Shown here: positions 11,144 to 21,777 of the stretch, in pieces
How the letters are laid out: each line of letters begins with the position of its first letter
Numbering within the stretch: the stretch's first letter is position 1
DNA from: Eleginops maclovinus
Lineage: Eukaryota; Chordata; Actinopteri; Perciformes; Eleginopidae
Reading direction: 5' to 3'
Assembly (NCBI RefSeq): GCF_036324505.1
Contig: NC_086370.1
Span: 3,095,453-3,159,452, forward strand
DNA: 64,000 nt
Program-made: the position numbers and the translations under genes
The notes under the pieces: generated by a model
The model's input: only the letters and a program-made list of their open reading frames with translations
What the model was told of the DNA's origin: nothing
The model's database searches: none

Positions 11144-13875
11144 TTATTTTGGCATCGACCCAACTACTGTCTCCAGGCACTTCAAAAACTGTTTCGGTAC
11201 CCTTTTCATCCGAAGGCAGGTTTGGTGGAACCTCTTCACGGCACAGAACCCTGAGGCACAAACAAGCATATTCCCTGCCGCAGGTGCACGGCAGTAGCAC
11301 CACTGTTGCTGGGGATCGGTGCTTGCAGTTGCTTGTTTTGGTGCAGAAAACCATTTGCCTAACAGCTCTGGGATGATGCATTTTAGGAAGAAGTCACGAG
11401 CAAGTTCAAGTTCTTTGAGAAAGAATTCTGGGTCAAATGTAATGCGTTCCACAAAGGGTGAATCACCTTCCTTTTCAGTCCACAGAATGAAATCACAGTA
11501 TGCCAATTTGGTAACAAATAGCTGCATCTGCACTTGGTAGAAGTATGCATGGTCTCGCTTAAGTCTAATTTTTCCTAGGGAATCTTGTTCAAGGCAAAAG
11601 TGTGCAACAGAATTTACAGCTTCATTGACAGAAAGCTCCTTTGCAGAAAATGGGCACTTCATTTCTAAGACACCTGTACCACAGCAGCTACAGGACACAT
11701 ACCCATCAGGTGAGGCCCCGATAAATGGGTGCAGAGGTGAAATTCTAAATCCGGCTGGTCGCACCAGGACGTCTGTGTGTGATAGGCGATGCTGCATTTC
11801 GTAGTATTTTCTGGCCAGTTCTTCATTATTGCATCCCCATCTGAAGAAACAATGGAAATATGAGTTTTGGACAATAGTAATGCCACCCCACATTGCTACC
11901 TCCCTGCCCTTTACAAATGTTTAATGCTGTACTTGGTTTTACACTTCTTTTTAAAGAATAGCCTAGTACTTACTGCATTTACCCTCTCTGTTCATTCACC
12001 TCACACTAATTTTCTTGTACACCATATGTTGTACGTAAGTAAGTTAACACATACATAGAAGAGATTACACACTGCACACCCTATTTTAGTTTACAGGGAA
12101 ATTCCAGCTGATTTCAACATGCAGTTGTAATGCTCACACACACTACCCTTGACTTGTCAGTACCTTCCTGAAGATGTGGCATATATCATCCCACATGATA
12201 CAGCTGTATTGTAAGGTGTCTGCTGATGCACATGTCACAATGTTTCATACAATAAGTAATCAAATGCATATGCCCATTACTTTTGGGATGATGAACATCA
12301 GCTGACACCTTACAACAAGGCAGAAACTTTTGGGATGCTATTTGGAGTATGTTAGGATGTTCAACTGCATGTTGACATTGGCTGGAATTCTCTGCCCATG
12401 AATACCTGGTAGCCTCACTGCTGAAAACATGGGACTTTGGGTCACATATCTGTCTTATGAGAGACACGGCTGGCTTTCTGAGGTCTGTTCTTGTTGCTGC
12501 TCTGAAGGTAGATCCTGTCACCCTACCACTCCTTTGATCAAACCAAATTCTGGACTTGGACTGTGCTTGGGTCTCCTCCTCTACAATATCACTCTGAAAA
12601 CATGGCAATCCAAACAGTTTCTCATTTACATTGCAAGATAGCGCACACACAGTACACGTGCACATAACATGGTAGATCTTAGATTTCAGTCATTAGTAAA
12701 CAGAATATGTTATGTACCTGTTCTTCAGTGACAGTCAAGTCCTCAAATATTCCTTCTGCACGCTCTTGTAATTCAGCCAGGTTCAGGTCTCTTGCCTTCT
12801 TGTCATACAGACTGGTAAGGGGTTCAGGTAAATCTAGCTTGACAGCCTTGGGTACATAGGATGTGGCGTACCCGCGAACAACTGACAGGACTGCAGGTCT
12901 GCAGGACTTCCCATCTTGAGTCCGGCACTGTGAGAGATTTTGGTAGAACTGTGTTTGCTCAGCAGCAGTCAGGGGTGGGAAAGATGGGGGCGCAGAGGTA
13001 CCCTTGGTGGAATTCCCCTTTTTATTTTGTTGAGTATGGTTGAATATGATGTCCTTGCCCTGCAGGTACTCCACATTCTTCGCAGCATCCTCACTGGGAG
13101 AGGCCCACTTGCATTTTTTGGATGTGCAGCTGATCTCCTCGTGCCTTGCGTTGTTTTTTCCCCACAGACTGAAGAGAACAGCTGACACATGAGAGCAGCT
13201 CTCCCCGAGTCCCGCTGTGCAGTTGCAGTGGGCTCCCAGCACAACACCGTCGTTCCTCACCACCACCCATGGCTTTAGTTGACTTTCATTAAGCCTTTGG
13301 GAGTGATTAACCTATATGAAATTCCAAAACAGATAAATAAAGGTAAAAAACGCCAGCCACTTTGGTTGAGTACGATCAAAAATACAAACTAGCAAGTTAC
13401 AGATGCACTGCAGTAGCTATCCAAGCTAAAAAACATGCTAACGTGACACTTCCGTAGCTAGCCAAGCTAATAAACAAACAATGCTAACGTGACACTGCCT
13501 ATCAAACTGGAATAATTTAATACTTACCCTTGCAGTGATGATGCCGAAGTTTTTGGATGTAAGACTCCACAGTTGAATGTTGTTTACGAAGCCGGACTGA
13601 CACCATTTGTAAGCCTCCAAGCTTTTGTACGCTCTGAGGGAGTCTCCTGAGTACACTGATGGAAAGCTTACAAGATAGCTGTGGATGTCTGCGTAGCGCA
13701 AGTCGGGTACATCGTCTTCAGAGCAGGAGGTTATGCTCTTGAAAAGCACACCGGGTGAATTATATGGGTCGCTTATATTTAATCTCTCTAATTTTGTACT
13801 ATAAAGCCGAATTTCACTTGAATTAAAATGAGAAGTATACTCGCTCGGTAAGAAAACACTGGCACCGGTGGTCAT
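11144..13875 (-). CDS. SWIM zinc finger plus YqaJ-type exonuclease protein, transposon-encoded
   Basis: Four exons on the minus strand: 13,875-13,528, 13,311-12,718, 12,593-12,406 and 11,840-11,144. All splice sites are GT/AG and all phases agree (0, 0, 2), giving about 608 residues. The N-terminus (MTTGASVFLPSEYT) is unfamiliar. Exon 2 carries a SWIM finger, CNCTAGLGESCSHV (CxC...CxH). Exons 3-4 form a YqaJ/lambda-exonuclease-like PD-(D/E)XK nuclease: RIWFDQRSGRVTGS, ATR joined to WGC, GASPDGYV (D), LEMKCPFS (ExK) and QVQMQLFV. The C-terminus has a small PHD-like cysteine cluster, WCYCRAP...CASGFC...FHQTC. An AATAAA signal on the minus strand lies near 11,070. No stop or frameshift is visible, so the gene may be intact. 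Confidence 0.85.
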
Positions 13876-13930
13876 GTTGACTGCCAAAATGGTGGCTCCC
13901 AACCAAAAGTCACGTGACCGCAGGAGCTCT

Positions 13931-14732
13931 ATATTACCACGTCATCAAGGTACACTGCGCAGCCATCCAGCCCCGCCACAACCTGGTTCATGAGGCGCTG
14001 AAATGTTGCAGGTGCATTACGCAGGCCAAATGGCATAACAGTGTACTTATACAGACCAGAAGGTGTAATAAATGCACAAATTTCCTGTGCCCGCTTAGAC
14101 AGGGGAACCTGCCAATAACCTTTCAAAAGGTCAAACTTAGTCACATAAACGGCAGACCCCACCTGATCTATACAGTCTTCCATGCGGGGAAGAGGAAACA
14201 CATCTGGCTTCGTAACGTTATTAATTTTACGAAAGTCAGTACATGGCCTAAAAGTTGTGTCCGGCTTACTGACCAACAGACACGGCGATGCCCAACTTGA
14301 AACGCACGGCTCAGCAATATGATTGTCCAACATATACTGAACTTCTTTGTCTAAAAGCTTGCGCTTATCTGATGAAACCCGATAAAAACGCTGCTTTATA
14401 GGTGCTGCATCACCAATATCCACATCATGCTCAATAAGATGTGTGCGAGAAGGTACATCTGAAAACAGAACAGGATAGCTTTTAATAAGGGCACCCAACT
14501 CAGCACGTTGTTTATCATCCAAATTTGTCAACATGTTATCCAAATTTTTCAGTGACTCTGAATTTTTCAATCGCCCTTGCAAAACCACATCAGTGGTCGA
14601 ACTCTCCTCCATTCTGACTGCCGGAGATGAGCTCAGAACTGCAGATGTACAAACAGAAGCATTAACCATACCACTCCCACTTTCCCCACTGTCTGACGTC
14701 CGTAGAAAGGTTTTAACAAATTCACATGACAC
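13931..14732 (-). pseudogene. Gypsy Pol part 2: N-terminal half of reverse transcriptase
   Basis: The frame carries classic Ty3/gypsy RT blocks: the SEL/LIEHDVD entry region, YRVSSDKRKLLDKEVQYML, SWASPCLLVSKPD, FRPCTDFRKINN, FPLPRMEDCID, FDLLKGYWQVPL, TPSGLYKYTVMPFGL and the catalytic AVYLDDVVI. The protein stops at a TAG created by the left end of an inserted DNA transposon, immediately after YLDDVVI. The rest of RT resumes at 9,740 on the far side of the insertion. Confidence 0.9.
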
Positions 14733-16546
14733 AGTCTAGTGGCTTTCCTAGAGTTTGGAGTGGCAATGATGTAATTCAAGTCTGAAGCCTGCCGTACTAC
14801 AGTGTACGGACCGGAGAATTTTGCCTCAAAGGGAGAAGTCACAATAGGTTGCAAAAACAAAACCTGGTCACCAGCCTGAAACCGCTTAGGCTCTGCACGC
14901 CTGTCATACAGAGCTTTCATTTTGTGCTGTGACTTTACCAATTTCTCTTTTGCACTTTCAACCGCCAAAACCAACCTATGCCTGAAGCCCTTGACATAGT
15001 CAAGCAAATTTTGGGGAGGATTTGTTATTTCCCAGCTATCTCCCAACACAGCCATGGGACCCCGTACCTTGTGACCAAACACCAAATCATTGGGGCTAAA
15101 ACCTGTGCTCTCCTGAACCACTTCTCTCGCTGCCAACAGGAGCCACGGCAACCCCTCCTCCCAGTCACACCCCAGCTCTGTACAATAAGAGCGCAGTAAA
15201 GACTTCAGCGTTTGATGAAAACGCTCTAGGGCGCCCTGTGATTGCGCATGATAAGCCGAAGCTTTATTATGCTTAATGTGAAGCTGCTGCAGTATTTCGG
15301 CAAACATTCCGGATGTAAAATTCGAGCCTTGATCGCTCTGAATAATTTTGGGAATCCCAAACACCGAAATGAACTGTGTCAAAGCTTTCACCACTGATTT
15401 AGTAGATATATTTCGGAGTGGATACGCCGCTGGATACCTGGTTACCTGGCACATGACAGTCAGCAAATAATTATGATCTAGTTTTGAACAAGGCAACGGC
15501 CCGACACAGTCAATAATCAAATGTGCAAATGGCTGCTCAACCACAGGAATTGGACAAAGTGGAGCCGGTCTGATTGACTGGTTTGGCTTGCCGGTTAACT
15601 GACATGTATGACACGTTTTGACATATGCTGAGACATCACGCTTCAGACGGGGCCAAAAACAGTACCGCAACACCCGGTCATATGTTTTCTTTACCCCTGG
15701 ATGCCCAGCTACATTATGACAAGTTTGCAACACCAAGTCCCGAAACCTACTCGGCACTACAAACTGAAAAACAGGTTCCCCAACAAAAGCTTCTCCATGA
15801 GGCACCCATTTCCTAAACAATAAGCCTCCCTGAATAAAATAGCCGTGAGCAGAAATAAGTATCTCACCAAGCGAAAGTACTTTGTCAAACAGTTCTTTTA
15901 AACTATCATCATTTTCCTGTTCTTCAACCAACTCAGATCGTGACATAGACTTAAACTGATCAGGCAAAGTCACACAAACTTCAGCAGGTTCCAACTCTGA
16001 CTTTTTGATAGCAAGACTCTGTGCGTCACACGCAGTGGTCATGGCACGCGTCACAGCACAGACTGGATACACAACTGCAACATCTGATACACTGTCTGGT
16101 TGACCTTGACCAGGCACACTTTTAGTGACTATATTGGGAGGAGGACCATCAGCCCACACCTGCGCCCCAGCAAGACCGTTCCCCAGAATTATGTCCACCC
16201 CATCCACTGGCAACTCAGTGCGCACACCCATCTCAACATCTCCCTTCACCAAACCTGAGTCAAGACACAGCCTATGCACAGGTGCAGGGAACACCACCAT
16301 CCCCATTCCTCTGACCAGCACAAAGTCTCCTGTGTCAGTCTCCGACGAGAAGGGTAAAACAGACTTGCACACAAATGAGTCAAATGAGCCGGTATCCCGC
16401 AGTATCTTTACTGGCACCTGTTCAACACTACCCGGCAAAGAGACCAAACCCTCAGAAATGAATGGTCCAAAATCCTCCATGCTCTTCTGCTGCCTGGCTT
16501 CAACCTGCTCCTCAACCACTACCGCTGGGCTGAGTGAACTGGCCAA
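14633..16546 (-). pseudogene. Gypsy Pol part 1: protease then integrase
   Basis: The frame overlaps the end of Gag in another phase. An aspartic protease segment comes first, with the active-site motif ILRDTGSFDSFV and the flap/closing region DGVDIILGNGLAG. It is followed by an integrase: an HHCC zinc region (H...H in the NVAGHPGV segment, CHTC), the core motifs IDCVGPLP and IIQSDQGSNFTS, the E-containing SQGALERFHQTLK, and a C-terminal domain with GDQVLFLQP and FSGPYTVV. No RT lies between protease and integrase, as seen directly. The frame ends about 100 bp after the integrase; RT continues in the neighbouring frame, so there is a frameshift near 14,745. Confidence 0.88.
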
Positions 16547-17809
16547 AGCCGCTGTACTGGTCTTACTTGCGTACCAGAGAATTTATTTTTTGATTTGAGG
16601 ACTGGACACTCACTCTTCCAATGCCCACTGCCTTTGCAGTAATTACACGTTCTACCTTCTGCCTGCCTTTCTCGCATGCCATGCTCACTCCTAGCATAAG
16701 AGTCTGATGCACCTTTTTGATGACCATAACTCTCTCTGCGCACATTATCTGAACTTACCGCATTGAAATTGCTTTTATGAATCAACACGTACTCATCGGC
16801 CAACACGGCCGCCTGACCAGGAGTACCTACTTTATTCTCTGTGAGGCAAGTAGCCACATTTTTAGGTACAGAGTTTTTAAACTGTTCTAATATTACCAGG
16901 TCGCACAGTTTCTCAAACGTGTCCACCTCAGACGCCGCACACCAACGACCAAAATGGGCTGTCAGATCTCGCACAAACTCCACATGAGACTGTTTATCTC
17001 CTCTTTTCCAACCACGGAACCGCTGCCGGTACGCCTCAGGCACCAACTCATATGCTTTAAGCACCGCAGACTTAACTCGCTTGTACACTTTACAATCAGC
17101 AGTACTCAAAGTTGAGTACGCCTCCTGGGCTCTACCGGTCAGGACGCATTGTAACATTAACGCCTGATCACCCTCCGGCCATTTCCTCGACTCCGCTATT
17201 CGCTCAAATAATGAAAAGAATGAATCAGGGTCTTTTTCATTGAATTTTGGAAGCAAGCCCAAATTATTGAATATATCAAAAGATGCCACTGGTGCACCAG
17301 ACTGAAACACAGGGTTGTCACTATCCGCCGAACCTATAGTACAGTATACCCTGTTGAATTAAGTTCAGCTTTTTATTCTGTAGCTCTAACCTAACTAACT
17401 CAGTTTTTTGCTTCATCTCTTCCAAAGCCAAGTCATTTTGCTGTTTGATATTCTGAAGTTGTACTTGTAGCTGTAATTCATGAGATTGCTGTAACAACAA
17501 AAGTTCCTTTTGCTGTTCAAAACTCAAAACAGTACCTGCAGACGCCGAAGACTGAGTCCCCCCAACGGGTTGAATAATTCTCTGTTCCAGCAAACCTGCC
17601 ATCAAACTTCCCTTAACAGACTCCTTTAACTTTTTATCCAATATCTCAATCTCATATCTCTCAGCAATTAGCAGTAACTGGTCTTTAGTACACTGATCCA
17701 GTAGTGCTACTGACGGTGAGTCAACAAATTTATCCACTGTAGATGCCATACCTGGACTAACTACACTCACAGACAAAATAGAATAGGAGAAAGAAAAAAA
17801 CAAAAACAA
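16519..17809 (-). pseudogene. Gypsy Gag (capsid-like domain and zinc knuckle), frameshifted
   Basis: Two frames make up Gag. The first (17,809 to 17,321; most likely start MASTVDKFVDSP) is a short N-terminal domain followed by a glutamine/leucine-rich coiled coil (EQQKELLLLQQSHELQ). The second (17,310 to 16,519) has a retrotransposon capsid-like domain, with PKFNEKDPDSFFSLFERIAE, LMLQCVLTGRAQEAYSTL and RFRGWKRGDKQSHVEFVRDL, and ends in a CCHC zinc knuckle CNYCKGSGHWKSEC. The frame break lies at about 17,320-17,345 in a short tatactgtactata stretch. Gag assembles the particle and binds the genomic RNA. Confidence 0.85.
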
Positions 17810-18544
17810 TATCAGCTGGAACCACTAACAAAGTCTGGGACAGCCAAACCAAAATGGAACCTCCCCAGCCCTGACTAGCTAAGACATTAGCGCCCCCATA
17901 ACTACCTTAGCTCCATCCCTAGTCTTTGTGCCGCTACTGATGGGGGGTATTTATGCACTTTAGCCCACTGGGAAGAAAAAGGCAACTGTTACCAGCGACC
18001 CTCTCTTACACCGTGGATGTGCTCCCGAGACAACCGCTCTACCCACTTTTGCAGCCACACTAAAATTCCCCAAGACCAGTCCCCCTATTGGAAACCAGTC
18101 TTCTTAGCCTCACAGGGGATTCATGGTTCCATACCACATTACAAGACTGTCCCCAATAACCAAACTCAAAGTTCCAACCTTTATTTTATTGATTACAACC
18201 AAAACATTAACCTTTAAGCAAAAAACAAAACGTAAGGATACAATGCTCTACTACTTCCAAACTTCACCGACCAACTCCCTCCTAAAACTGAAATCCAAAT
18301 GACAAGTCACATGTGGAACTCCCAACACTGGCAGCTACTGAATTGGCTTCAACAGGTGCTACCAATAAGCCAATCAATCCTTTGAAACCAAACAACTTAC
18401 TAAAGCAAAACTACAATTCCTAACAGGAACACAAAGCAAATGCCAGCACACAAACCATATTCAGACCAACCAGGCTGAATTTGACCAAATGACCCTTACC
18501 AAACTAAAGATACTTACACTTGTCTACGAAATGAACTTAACAAT

Positions 18545-18558
18545 CGGACGAGCCCCCA
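18545..18558 (-). promoter_or_regulatory. Primer binding site matching tRNA-Pro
   Basis: On the minus strand, 3 bp inside the 5' LTR, the sequence TGGGGGCTCGTCCG matches the site complementary to the 3' end of tRNA-Pro familiar from gammaretroviruses. It primes minus-strand DNA synthesis. Confidence 0.8.
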
Positions 18559-18561
18559 TTT

Positions 18562-18902
18562 TGTCACACACCGGGTCAGGTAGTGGCAAAATAAAGGGAG
18601 TCCACACATGAAATAAACAAAAACTAATTTATTAGTAACTCATGTTTACTGGTTAAAGTAAACATAAATGATTATACTTAAACAAAAGAAATTATACTTA
18701 AGACCACATGGCGAGTGGAAGACTGAGCCCAAAGCTCAGCCTAGAAGCAGCAAAGAGACCACTGAACACATGGCTACCCAGCCCTTAAAACTCTGGATCC
18801 CTATACCCCCACAGGTGTGGCCAATTGGCCTGACGCCCTGTCCCAATCTCCACCCAGGGAAGTCCCACAACCAATGGGCAGAGAGAGGGGCAGGGCGTCA
18901 CA
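18562..18902 (-). repeat. 5' LTR of the gypsy element
   Basis: 341 bp, identical to the 3' LTR except for two substitutions. On the internal side, after 3 bp, lies the primer binding site. Confidence 0.93.
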
Positions 18903-18906
18903 GAAT

Positions 18907-20404
18907 AAACACCATTTTACGATGGGATTTCTTATTCCAATTCCTGCTAGAATCTGTGTGTTTAAGTGTATATATTACACAAAAGATAAAAGTTAAGATC
19001 AAAGCTTTCCTTTATTGAATGCTTTGCCTCTGTGATCATCTAATCCCAATTTGGTGACCTTCTGATCTCTATTCCATATATTTCATATACATGTGATAAG
19101 GCAGACAAGGCCCCCTTTAAATAAGAAAGTAATAACTTAGTAACCATTTACTTTGTCAAATATTTTTAAACAAGACTTCTTAATGTACTGAAAAAGGCCC
19201 AGGTGTACTTTGATCTCTGGGAGGGGTTTCTCCACTTAGGGCCTCAGTTCCACGACAGTGTTTGTCTCTGAACATATGAGCTCTCTCTGAATGAACCTGT
19301 GGAAATGAGCTGAGGCTCGGCGGTGTATTAAATCTGTTCAGTTAGTTACTCTCTGAGGTCATAGAGAGTGCAGGGAAGATGTTGTTCAGGGTCCATATGG
19401 TGGGCAATCGGAGGTTGTTTACGTTAGGGGGCCCCTATGAACGACACATGTCGTTTAGTGAGGCATACATTGTCATTGGTTACCTCCTGTGAGCACACAC
19501 ACTTTGGACACGCACACACACTAGCTTCTATAAATTGTATGCACAACGACAGTTCGGGGGGACTTCCACAATTGGCTCTGGGAACCTCGTATTGCCCGTC
19601 TTGGTGCTGTTGTAATACACCTTATTATATACAAGCTGGTGTCTCCGGAGACGTCTTCATCATCTTCACAAACATCGCTACAACATATACCTCAGCTCTT
19701 TAGCGCTGACTCTGCTATCTCCATTTCTACTGTCTTTTAAAATCAGTGCTGTAAAGGAAACACAGAACATGTGGAACACCCAGGTACAGGTTCCACAATG
19801 TGTGTGTTCCTGCTACACACAGTAAGACGGATTCATTTACTATTGTTCTGTAACTCTTAACATCCAATATGGGTTTAATTCTCACCTGCTGCTCAGTCGT
19901 GCTGATGTCACTGAAGCTGAAGGGTGTGTAAACATGTGTGGGATGAACAGGTGTGTGTAGGATGGTGAAAACTCCTCCTGCCTGATTATTTAATATTATG
20001 GTATGTGTCAGTTAAACACTCCTGAACCCCTTTACTCTCACTAAACGCTGATGTGGAAGCAAAAACATATATATATTCTTTCCCCACAACAGTTTGTATC
20101 CGTTTAAATGTAACTTTATGTATATTTCAAATGTTGGCAAGCAGAGATTAGACTGTGAACACCGGCTAAAATAATGACGTCATTGAAACACGGTCTCTCC
20201 TCTGGCGCCACCTTCAGGTCAAACGTGGTCTTTGTTCTCAGTTGTTTCTCCTTCATCCAGGAAGAGCAGCTCTTCCTCCATTCCTCATCCTTCCAATATG
20301 TTCTGTTTGATGATCAGTTCCTCCTTACCCTTTATTTTATGTTTTCTAAAGCCCAACTACTTCATGGAATAGTTGAGGATTCTTTCATAGATCGGTGTTG
20401 AGCA

Positions 20405-20407
<3 letters not shown>
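18907..20407. other. Intergenic; possible solo-LTR-like segment 19,408-19,686
   Basis: No gene seen. The segment starting tgtttacgtt at 19,408 and ending cgctacaaca at 19,686 has LTR character: TG...CA ends, a tctataaa box at about 19,530 and a downstream tail rich in gtctc/cttcatc. No target duplication or partner was found, so this is weak. The rest is ordinary AT-rich sequence. Confidence 0.3.
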
Positions 20408-20469
<62 letters not shown>

Positions 20470-20475
20470 GTGTGT
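20408..20475. repeat. (TG)n microsatellite
   Basis: About 33 TG units with one gc interruption near 20,463. Open frames through it (VCVC/THTH) are artefacts. Confidence 0.95.
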
Positions 20476-20701
20476 CAGTGTGAAGACCGACTTCGTCCAA
20501 CTTCCCTGATCTGTTGTTGGTTCTACAAATAATCCAGATGACTGGGTGTTTGATGAAAGAGGCAGAGATGTTTCCAGCAGCACTTCAGCCCCTAAACACT
20601 TCATGACCTGCAGTTAATGCACCTTCCAAAAAGCTTCACATCCCAACATCACTGAAGTAAAAAACCTCTGACAGCAGAAAGATTGACTTTAGAGCGGGAG
20701 T

Positions 20702-21777
20702 TTTATTGAAACATACAACCAAACAGTGACATGGAGAGATGATGGCGACAGAGAGGGCTCATCAGACCGCTCTGATCATGGCTCTGGGTCTGCATCCACT
20801 CTCACTCCAGAGAGTCTACTCACACAGACTGAAACCCAGAGGAGGGTCTCTGCAGCTCTCCTGCAGAGGTACGCCTGATGGCAGCAGCAACACTGAGTCT
20901 CTGGAGGAGGAAAGAACGAGTCACATTTATCAGCTTTGAAGATTTGAGAAGCCGAAGTAAGACTTGTCTGTGAATGTTGTCACTGATTGTTTCCTCTGTC
21001 TGATCTCCAGCTCATCCTCCAGGTCAGAGTCGTCATGGTAACCCTGCATGTGCTGCACTGTATGTCAGTCTGAAGCTCACACTCACCTTCTGCTGCACGG
21101 TGAACAGCAGGAGCTCAGGTGGTGGAGGTCAGAGGGAAATATAAATAATGGTTAGTAAAAATAAAGTGACATTACTGAACAGGGAGAGAGCATGAATGAT
21201 GGAGCATACAGGAGAAAGACCGTTACACAAAAACATATTACATTCATCCTCCTGAGCCAGCTCACTGTTGCTATCCAGTGAGCTGGCTCAGGTGGTGGAG
21301 GAAAGAGGAGAGAAATATATTAAATGGTGACTAAGACAAAGAATAACTCAACTTTGAATCAATGATACCAGCTGGAGAACCAGGTCCACAGGAACTTCAT
21401 TCTCTCTATTCTGAGTCCTGAGCTCGTACTTACCTTGGTGTCCTCAGGGAATGGCAGCAATCTCTGAAGTAAACACACTTCTTACATGTAGAAAGAGAAA
21501 CTTAAATGAGTGATAATAGAAAGGCAAACAGGAGCAGCAAATGCAGAGTATTTGTTTTACTGTAAGTCACACACTTCTACTGAAGGAGTTGTGAGTAAAA
21601 CATGGTTTGATTTATTCAAAAGCATGGATATGTAAACTATATGAATTAAAGGAGTCACAATGCAACAACACATATTTCCTACTTTGACTTTGCATTGCAG
21701 ACTTTGCTGGATCACCTCGATCACGCGTCAGAAGCCCTCACTCACCTTTTGGGTTCACATTGCACAGCAGCGTTTAC
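20702..21777 (-). CDS. Possible minus-strand gene of very small exons (unidentified)
   Basis: On the minus strand a chain of splice-site-bounded tiny exons leads to a terminal exon. They are 21,777-21,746 (32 nt, acceptor ttcacag, donor gtgagt), 21,463-21,434 (30 nt, RLLPFPEDTK, donor gtaagt), 21,113-21,087 (27 nt, LLLFTVQQK, donor gtgagt) and 20,900-20,820 (RLSVAAAIRRTSAG and onward, stop TGA). A polyadenylation signal AATAAA lies at 20,707-20,702. The small exons resemble each other (LL-x-F-...-K), as if duplicated. I do not recognise a protein, and the 5' part is not found. It could be a real gene, a noncoding RNA with exons, or chance splice sites. Confidence 0.35.
21251..21292. repeat. 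Perfect 17-bp hairpin
   Basis: Arms cctgagccagctcactg (21,251-21,267) and its exact reverse complement (21,276-21,292) are separated by 8 nt. The right arm continues into ggtggtggag, a motif also found at about 21,118 and 21,929, so the hairpin formed within a locally duplicated module. Confidence 0.9.

Larger units (their letters stand above)
9743..13930. mobile_element. DNA transposon with THAP gene and SWIM/YqaJ-nuclease gene (ISL2EU-like)
   Basis: This 4,188-bp insertion splits the gypsy RT. Its ends are inverted repeats: left agagctcctgc, then after a 19-bp left-only stretch ggtcacgtgac, then gccattttggcagtca; the right end mirrors these blocks. Removing it restores the RT frame exactly (VVI then YSDTW). 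The flanking TATA overlap allows a 2-bp AT, a 4-bp TATA, or no duplication. Inside are two convergent intron-containing genes, a THAP-domain protein on the plus strand and a SWIM plus YqaJ-nuclease protein on the minus strand. As I recall, ISL2EU/PHIS-group elements pair a transposase with a YqaJ nuclease. No DDE domain remains here, so this copy looks non-autonomous. Confidence 0.82.
8474..18902 (-). mobile_element. Ty3/gypsy LTR retrotransposon, GMR1-like (integrase before RT)
   Basis: The element is bounded by two 341-bp direct repeats and flanked by a 4-bp duplication gaat at 8,470-8,473 and 18,903-18,906. It reads on the minus strand: 5' LTR (18,902-18,562), primer site, gag, protease, integrase, RT, RNase H, polypurine tract, 3' LTR (8,814-8,474). 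Integrase before RT is the order known from GMR1-type deuterostome gypsy elements. The two LTRs differ at only two positions by eye (a/t near 8,533 versus 18,622, and a/c near 8,673 versus 18,760), so the insertion is young. The coding region nevertheless has several frameshifts and a 4.2-kb transposon inserted in RT. Confidence 0.93.

Noticed and set aside
11144..13875. Integrated virus, suggested by the viral-recombinase-type nuclease
   Set aside because: The gene has spliceosomal introns and sits inside an element with inverted ends together with a THAP gene; a DNA transposon explains it better.
19408..19686. Definite solo LTR
   Set aside because: LTR-like composition only; no target duplication, partner or internal sequence.
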